Shown here one piece after another: positions 4,669-9,213 of a stretch of 9,213 bases of DNA. Below the pieces are notes generated by a model, which was given only the letters and a program-made list of their open reading frames with translations, searched no databases and was not told where the DNA came from. The position numbers and the translations under genes are program-made. The first letter of the stretch is position 1. Every line of letters begins with the position of its first letter. The stretch lies in assembly GCA_003220985.1 (NCBI GenBank), contig QHTY01000067.1:13600-22812 (forward strand). Direction: 5' to 3'. The stretch comes from Gemmatimonadota bacterium (GTDB lineage: Bacteria > Gemmatimonadota > Gemmatimonadetes > Gemmatimonadales > GWC2-71-9).

Positions 4669-5942
4669 GTCGTGACAACGTGCGTTTGCCCCTAACGTCC
4701 GTCTTGGTCGTGATACTTGCGGGATGCTCCGCCGGCTCCGCCGGCGTGCGGGCTGCGACCCCCATCCCCGCAGGAACGGAGGTCCGGGCGCTGTGGGTCG
4801 TGCGAAACACGCTCGTGCACCCCGACAGCATCCGGGCGATGGTGCGGCGGGCAGCTGACGCGGGGTTCAATACCCTGATTGTCCAAGTTCGCGGGCGCGG
4901 GGACGCCTACTACCGAGGCCGTTGGGAGCCACCGCCACCGGGCTGGCGGAGCGGAAGCTACGACCCGCTCGAGCGGACGATTCGCGAGGCCCATCGACGG
5001 GGGCTCCGCGTGCACGCCTGGATCAACACCAACCTCGTCGCCAACGCGGACACGCTCCCCGCCGACTCGACGCACCTGGTGCATCGTCGTCCCGACCTGC
5101 TCGCCGTGCCGCAACCACTGGCCCGCCAGCTGTACGCCGCCAACCCGCGCGACTCGAGCTACGTCCAGGCGCTCGCGGAGTACGCTCGCGCGAACCGCGA
5201 CCACACCGAGGGCCTGTACCTGAGTCCCGCGGCGCCGGAGGTGAAGGAGCACATCTACTCGATCTGGATGGATTTGGTGGAGCACTACGATCTGGACGGG
5301 CTGCACTTCGACTATGTACGGTATCCGGCGCCCGACTACGACTACTCGCGCATCGCGCTCGATCGGTTCCGCGATTGGCTCGTGCCCCACCTGCCCGACA
5401 CGACGCGGCTGCGGTTCGCCGAGCGGGCGTCATTCGATCCGCTCGTCTACACCGACTCCTTCCCCGCGGCGTGGGACGACTTCCGCCGCCAGCAGATCAC
5501 GGAGCTGGTGGAGCGGATCTACTACGGCGTGAAAAAGCGCGCGCCGCGGCTCCTCGTCAGCGCGGCGGTGTTCGCGGACACCGCGAGCGCCCATGATCGG
5601 CGGTACCAGGATTGGCAGGAGTGGCTGCGCCGCGGGATTCTCGACGTCGCCTGTCCGATGGCTTACACCGACAGCTTACCGCTCTTCCGCGAGCGCATCC
5701 GTACGGCCGTGGCGACGGTCGGCGGCGGACGTGTCTGGGCCGGAATCGGCGCGTATCGAAACACGGTTGACGGCACAGTAGCGCAGATCGGCGTCGCGCG
5801 TGAGCTCGGCGCCGCGGGCATCGTCCTGTTCTCCTACAATTCTCTCGTGCGAGGCGACAGCACGAATCCGGGCGAGCGCTACCTCCGAGCCGTAGGCGAG
5901 CGGGCGTTGCGCGGCGAGCGGGCGACAGTGAGTTCTCACTAG
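4665..5942 (+). CDS. GHL10-family glycosidase lipoprotein (YngK/DigH-like)
   Basis: The 425-residue protein starts at a GTG that overlaps the previous gene's stop and lacks its own Shine-Dalgarno, which fits translational coupling. A GTG five codons later is possible. The lipobox is VVILAGC with Cys21. The rest is a glycosyl-hydrolase-like 10 (PF02638-type) TIM barrel: EVRALWVVRNTLVHP near the start, GFNTLIVQVRGRGDAYY, GLRVHAWINTN (His117 to Asn123), DGLHFDYVRYP with the putative active-site Asp211 and Asp216, VSAAVF, DVACPMAYTD, then VWAGIGAYRN and AAGIVLFSYNSL. Relatives include B. subtilis YngK and E. coli DigH (YddW), the latter a glycosidase of denuded peptidoglycan strands. By analogy this could act on peptidoglycan or another envelope glycan, but the substrate is inferred. 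Confidence 0.93.
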   Translation: MSRDNVRLPLTSVLVVILAGCSAGSAGVRAATPIPAGTEVRALWVVRNTLVHPDSIRAMVRRAADAGFNTLIVQVRGRGDAYYRGRWEPPPPGWRSGSYDPLERTIREAHRRGLRVHAWINTNLVANADTLPADSTHLVHRRPDLLAVPQPLARQLYAANPRDSSYVQALAEYARANRDHTEGLYLSPAAPEVKEHIYSIWMDLVEHYDLDGLHFDYVRYPAPDYDYSRIALDRFRDWLVPHLPDTTRLRFAERASFDPLVYTDSFPAAWDDFRRQQITELVERIYYGVKKRAPRLLVSAAVFADTASAHDRRYQDWQEWLRRGILDVACPMAYTDSLPLFRERIRTAVATVGGGRVWAGIGAYRNTVDGTVAQIGVARELGAAGIVLFSYNSLVRGDSTNPGERYLRAVGERALRGERATVSSH

Positions 5943-6022
5943 CAACAACTCGATGATGATCTCCGGGCTCGATCCGTTAGGGTGGGCGGGCGCTGTTCTA
6001 CGTCATGAAGCTGGCGATGTCG

Positions 6023-6319
6023 CTATCCGCCCGCGATAGCTCCGACGACGAGCAGCGGCTCCGCGCCTGACGCGACAGCGGCGGGGAGCGGACTATCCTG
6101 CGGCTCGTGCGACCAGTCGCGCGCGCACGCAAAGAACCGTACAAACGGCCGCCGCTCGAGCGTGTCGTGATCGCGGATCGTGCCGCGCAACACGGGATAG
6201 CGCGCTTCGAGCGCATCAAGCACGGAGCGGGGAGTGGCCGGCCCAGCCACCTCGAGGAGCACTTCTTCCCCGACGCCCGCCAACGTTTGCAGATGCTGCG
6301 GCAGCTCCACACGAATCAT
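6023..6319 (-). CDS. MoaD/ThiS-like ubiquitin-fold protein ending in Gly-Gly
   Basis: The 98-residue protein has the beta-grasp pattern of MoaD/ThiS sulfur carriers: MIRVELPQHLQTLAGVGEEVLLEVAGP, a helix (SVLDALEARYPVLRG), a middle variable part containing FVRFFACARDWS, and a C-terminal strand LLVVGAIAGG. The terminal Gly-Gly is what an E1-like adenylating enzyme activates in this fold. The ATG overlaps the stop of the Asp-box gene (ATGA at 6319-6316), so it is translationally coupled to it. No molybdopterin or thiamin synthesis gene is visible, so a role in those pathways is not supported here. The pairing with a BNR/Asp-box gene suggests a dedicated but unknown job. The stop is followed by a convergent 80-base gap to the GHL10 gene. 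Confidence 0.88.
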   Translation of the reverse strand: MIRVELPQHLQTLAGVGEEVLLEVAGPATPRSVLDALEARYPVLRGTIRDHDTLERRPFVRFFACARDWSHEPQDSPLPAAVASGAEPLLVVGAIAGG

Positions 6320-7478
6320 GGCAACGTCTGGACCTCTACGGAGAGCACGGGCGGCAGGTCGCGCACGATCGCACTCCAGCTGTCGCCGCCGTCGGCGGAC
6401 GCATACACCTGCCCGCCCGTCGTCCCGAAGTAGATGCCGCACCGATCGAGCGAGTCCACGGCCATCGCATCGCGCAGCACGTTGACATAGCAGTCACGCT
6501 GCGGCAGGCCCTTCGTTAGCGCCTCCCACTCACCGCCGCCGGTGCGACTGCGGTACACGCGCAGCTGGCCGTCGGGCGGATAGTGTTCCGAGTCGCTCTT
6601 GATCGGGACGACGTAAATGGTGTCGGGCTCGTGCGCATGCACGTCGACGACGAAGCCGAAGTCGGTGGGGAGATTGCCGCTCACTTCGCGCCACGAATCA
6701 CCGGCGTCGTCCGAGCGCATCACGTCCCAGTGCTTCTGCATGAACAACACGCGCGGACGCGTACGGTGCAGCGCGAGACGATGCACGCAATGTCCGACCT
6801 CGGCCGTGGGAGTAGGGATGTACTTGGACACGAGGCCCCGGTTGATAGGCCGCCACGTCGCGCCTGCGTCGTCAGTCTTGAACGCCCCGGCCGCCGAGAT
6901 CGCCACGAACATGCGGCGCGGCTCAGACGGATCGAGCAGGATCGTGTGCAGGCACATCCCGCCCGCTCCCGGCTGCCACGACGGCCCGGACTCGTGGCCG
7001 CGGAGCCCGGGCAGCTCCTGCCAGTGCTTCCCGCCGTCGTCCGAGCGGAACAGCCCGGCGTCTTCCACGCCTGCGTAGACGGCATCCGGGTCGTCAAGCG
7101 ACGGCTCCAGGTGCCAGACCCGGGCGAACTCCCAGGGATGCATTGATGCGCGGTGAGAGGCTTGCCGGTCTTGGAAGTCGTATCGTAGACGAACTTGTTA
7201 CTCTCACCGCGCGGCATACCGTCGGCGGATTTCTCAGGGCCGCCACCGGGCGCCTCCCACGTCCTGCCGCCGTCACAGGACCGCTGGATGACCTGCCCGA
7301 ACCAGCCGCTCGACTGCGACGCGTATAACCGTTCGGGATCTGCGGGCGATCCTTTCATATGATAGATCTCCCAGCCGGCGAAGAACGGGCCACGCACGTC
7401 CCAGCGCTGGCGCTTACCATCCGCCGCCAGGATGAACGCACCCTTCCGAGTACCGACCAGCACTCGCACCCCGGTCAT
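6316..7478 (-). pseudogene. BNR/Asp-box repeat protein, frameshifted
   Basis: Two frames make one protein of about 386 residues. Frame one runs from ATG 7478 (GGGAG nearby) through 112 residues, MTGVRVLVGTRKGAF to GKPLTAHQ at 7143. Frame two continues at 7140 with HPWEFARVWHLEPS and runs to the stop at 6316. Adding one base after CAATG restores a continuous frame (HQW-HPWEF). From my memory of relatives, about four residues (YDGT) usually sit between, so the lesion may be a 13-base loss. Six Asp-box-like motifs are visible: RSCDGGRTW, FRSDDGGKHW, KTDDAGATW, MRSDDAGDSW, YRSRTGGGEW and YASADGGDSW. This predicts a beta-propeller of the sialidase/VPS10-like type with no obvious catalytic signature or export signal. 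A base-calling or assembly error is a real alternative to a true pseudogene. ATG 7143 could restart the second part, but no Shine-Dalgarno precedes it. Confidence 0.88.
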
Positions 7479-7663
7479 ACCGACTCCCGTCGCCTGGAGC
7501 CTCTACGTTGTTCGCGGGTGGCGATTCTTGCCAGGTTCTCGCCGTGCCCGCGTAGCATCACCACGCCACCCGTTGCGCCTTCGCAACACGTCGGACCGGA
7601 CTCATCGCCCCGTCGCACTGCCGCGACATTGGGTATGGAACGTGCTCTCGCGAGTCGGCACTC
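7479..7663. other. Divergent intergenic region with one small dyad
   Basis: This 185-base gap separates the Asp-box gene (minus) from the large lipoprotein (plus). I find no convincing promoter, riboswitch or RNA gene in it. The only clear structure is GTTGCG (7572-7577) with CGCAAC (7582-7587), a 6-bp stem with a 4-base loop that could be an operator or small hairpin. Confidence 0.4.
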
Positions 7664-9213
7664 ATGAGTAAGCAAAAGGGAAGACTCGCCTCCCTCGCCG
7701 TCGCACTCATCATCATCGGTTGTAGCGTCGGAAAGCTCTTCGACGCGCCCCCCGCGAAAGTGATCGACGTCACCCCATCTCGGGTCGTCGATTCGGCATC
7801 GACGGGCAGCGCCGCGGATTCAGCGGCGCTTGTCATCTCCACCTCACACCGGGACACGCCACCGTCGTGGACCGCGCACCGCGCCGCCAATGCGTCGTGG
7901 CTGACGCTCGCTGACAACACAGGCTCCGCGCCCGACACGCTGCGGCTGACTCTCGATCCCACCGGTCTGCCCAGTGGCAGCTACCGCGACACGATCGTGA
8001 TCGTACCGGACGACAAGGGCGTCGCGCAGCTGCGCGTCCCGGTCGAGCTGCGAGTCCTCCCCGCACCGAACAGCCTCACGTTCTCGCGCCCGCCGACCAC
8101 CACGGCGGCGGGCGCCACGATCACGCCAGCGGTCGAGGTCACCGCGCTCGACGCCGATGGCCATCGGTTCACGGGCTTCAGCGGGACGATCACGATCGCG
8201 CTGGGCGACCATCCAGCAGGCGCAGCGATCTCGGGAACGCTGAGTGCGCCCGCGAGCGGCGGCATTGCCCGATTTGCCGACCTCCGCCTCAATAAGGCGG
8301 GGCAATACACTTTCACCGCATCCGCACCGGGGCTCGCCGGCGCCACCAGCGCCACCTTTGACATCACGCCCGGCGTGGCGTCGCAGCTCCGGTTCACCGT
8401 GGAGCCGAGCAGCACCCAGCCCGACAGCACGATCACGCCGCCGGTCGAAGTCTCGGCGCTCGATGATGGCGGCAACGTCGCCACCACATTCACGGGTACG
8501 ATCACGGTGGCCATCGGGCGCGATGCGAGCGCGCTCCACAACGCACAACTGTTCGGTGTGCGCACCGTGGCTGCCGCCGCGGGAGTCGCGACGTTTGGCG
8601 ATCTGCGCATCGATCAGGTGGGTTCTGGCTATACGCTGGCAGCGACATCGGGCAGCCTACGTGCCGCCACGAGCGACCCGTTCGACATCTCCGTCATCGC
8701 GCCGCCGCCGCCGCCCCCGCCGCCGCCGCCGCCACCACCACCACCACCGCCACCGCCGCCGCCACCACCACCACCGCCACCGCCACCACCCCCGTCGGCT
8801 CCGGGGACGGTGAACGACCTATCGGTTGCGAGCGTGACGGACAGTTCGGTGACCCTCACATTCACAGAGGTCGACGACGGGGCCGGCCAACCGGCGAAGT
8901 ACGACATTCGTTGGGCGATTGACCCAATCTCGTGGCCTTCCGCGACCAGTGTCACTCGCGGCAGTTGCAGGGTCCCAGTGGCGGGGACCTCGATCGGAGC
9001 AGGGCGAAGCTGCAGCGTCCGTGGTCTACAACCAGCCACGGCGTATCAGTTCCAGATGGTGGCGTTCCGCGGCACGCTGGATGTGGATGCGGTGTTCGGT
9101 GGCCTGTCCAACATCGCGAGCGGAACGACGACGTCGGGGTCGCCGCCACCGCCGCCGCCGCCGCCGCCGGCGACCTATCTCGAGTTCACCAGCGGTCCGC
9201 CGTCGCCACTCCA
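7664..9213 (+). CDS. Large multidomain Ig-fold lipoprotein with poly-proline linkers (3' end outside window)
   Basis: At least 516 residues are visible, with no stop before the window edge. ATG 7664 opens a lipoprotein signal (MSKQKGRLASLAVALIIIGC, Cys20); no strong Shine-Dalgarno is seen. Residues about 56-135 look BACON-like (ASWLTLADN around Trp79, then DPTGLPSGSYRDTIVIV). Residues about 137-236 and 237-343 are two related Ig-type repeats sharing TITP-VEV-ALD, FSGTITIAL/FTGTITVAI and FADLRL/FGDLRI. Residues 347-377 are 31 consecutive prolines. Residues about 378-492 fit a fibronectin type III domain (SAPGTVNDLSVASVTDSSVTL, then LQPATAYQFQMVAF), containing two cysteines. A second run of nine prolines (494-502) precedes another domain starting YLEFTSGP. 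The layout suggests a long surface stalk or carbohydrate/matrix-binding protein. Function beyond that is inference. Confidence 0.9.
   Translation, partial: MSKQKGRLASLAVALIIIGCSVGKLFDAPPAKVIDVTPSRVVDSASTGSAADSAALVISTSHRDTPPSWTAHRAANASWLTLADNTGSAPDTLRLTLDPTGLPSGSYRDTIVIVPDDKGVAQLRVPVELRVLPAPNSLTFSRPPTTTAAGATITPAVEVTALDADGHRFTGFSGTITIALGDHPAGAAISGTLSAPASGGIARFADLRLNKAGQYTFTASAPGLAGATSATFDITPGVASQLRFTVEPSSTQPDSTITPPVEVSALDDGGNVATTFTGTITVAIGRDASALHNAQLFGVRTVAAAAGVATFGDLRIDQVGSGYTLAATSGSLRAATSDPFDISVIAPPPPPPPPPPPPPPPPPPPPPPPPPPPPPPPSAPGTVNDLSVASVTDSSVTLTFTEVDDGAGQPAKYDIRWAIDPISWPSATSVTRGSCRVPVAGTSIGAGRSCSVRGLQPATAYQFQMVAFRGTLDVDAVFGGLSNIASGTTTSGSPPPPPPPPPATYLEFTSGPPSPL
8702..8794 (+). repeat. CCG/CCA trinucleotide tract encoding 31 prolines
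   Basis: All 31 codons are proline, using CCG and CCA with two CCC and no CCT. CCG and CCA codons come in blocks, which fits expansion by replication slippage. The tract joins the second Ig repeat to the FN3 domain. Confidence 0.97.
9143..9169 (+). repeat. Second proline-codon tract (9 codons)
   Basis: Nine consecutive proline codons, eight CCG and one CCA, link the FN3 domain to the next, incomplete domain of the same lipoprotein. Confidence 0.95.

Noticed and set aside
5965..5990. Four GGG runs after the GHL10 gene, possible G-quadruplex
   Set aside because: The first loop is 12 bases long, and such G runs are common by chance at this GC content.
8629..9039. Minus-strand open frame encoding a long poly-glycine run
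   Set aside because: It is the complement of the proline tract in the lipoprotein gene, which has a proper start, lipobox and domain pattern.

Overview
The window is high-GC bacterial DNA, dense in short, mostly secreted or lipid-anchored proteins. Several gene types point to Gemmatimonadota or a similar soil lineage: BIG2-type lipoproteins, a glucosylceramidase-like GH30 enzyme, a creatininase-family secreted protein, and a BNR/Asp-box protein next to a MoaD/ThiS-like protein. That placement is inferred from gene content only; no rRNA or other phylogenetic marker is present.

Layout. (1) Positions 3-599 hold the 3' end of an unrecognised protein, followed by a strong hairpin (628-655). (2) 686-2128 is a secreted GH30 glucosylceramidase-type enzyme with both catalytic glutamates. 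(3) 2170-3039 on the minus strand is a secreted creatininase-superfamily amidohydrolase. (4) 3097-3435 and 4330-4668 are two small paralogous lipoproteins (A and B), about 60% identical without gaps. Between them, on the minus strand, lies a BIG2/Ig-like lipoprotein (3455-4111). (5) The 215-bp divergent gap 4112-4326 is the regulatory core. Its minus strand encodes a GEMM-I family cyclic-dinucleotide riboswitch whose expression platform ends in a U-tract terminator directly before the BIG2 gene's Shine-Dalgarno. The same gap carries a CRP/FNR-type dyad (TGTGA-N6-TCACA) and a 14-bp perfect palindrome. (6) 4665-5942 is a GHL10-type glycosidase lipoprotein that overlaps lipoprotein B by four bases, so the two look like an operon. 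(7) On the minus strand, 6316-7478 is a six-Asp-box BNR protein broken by a frameshift near 7141. Its 3' end overlaps a 98-aa MoaD/ThiS-like protein (6023-6319) ending in Gly-Gly. (8) 7664-9213 is the 5' part of a large multidomain lipoprotein with a BACON-like domain, two Ig-like repeats, a 31-proline linker, an FN3 domain and a second proline run. It runs off the window.

How the parts relate. Most genes encode exported glycan-active enzymes or Ig-fold lipoproteins, which suggests an envelope or extracellular-matrix region. The most interesting element is the riboswitch. Its GAAA-capped P2 hairpin and the flanking conserved bases match the GEMM-I family. The base equivalent to G20 of the Vc2 c-di-GMP riboswitch is A here, which is the signature of the GEMM-Ib subgroup selective for 3',3'-cGAMP. 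A cyclic dinucleotide therefore probably controls the BIG2 lipoprotein. The adjacent CRP-type site suggests a second, transcription-factor input at the same divergent gap.
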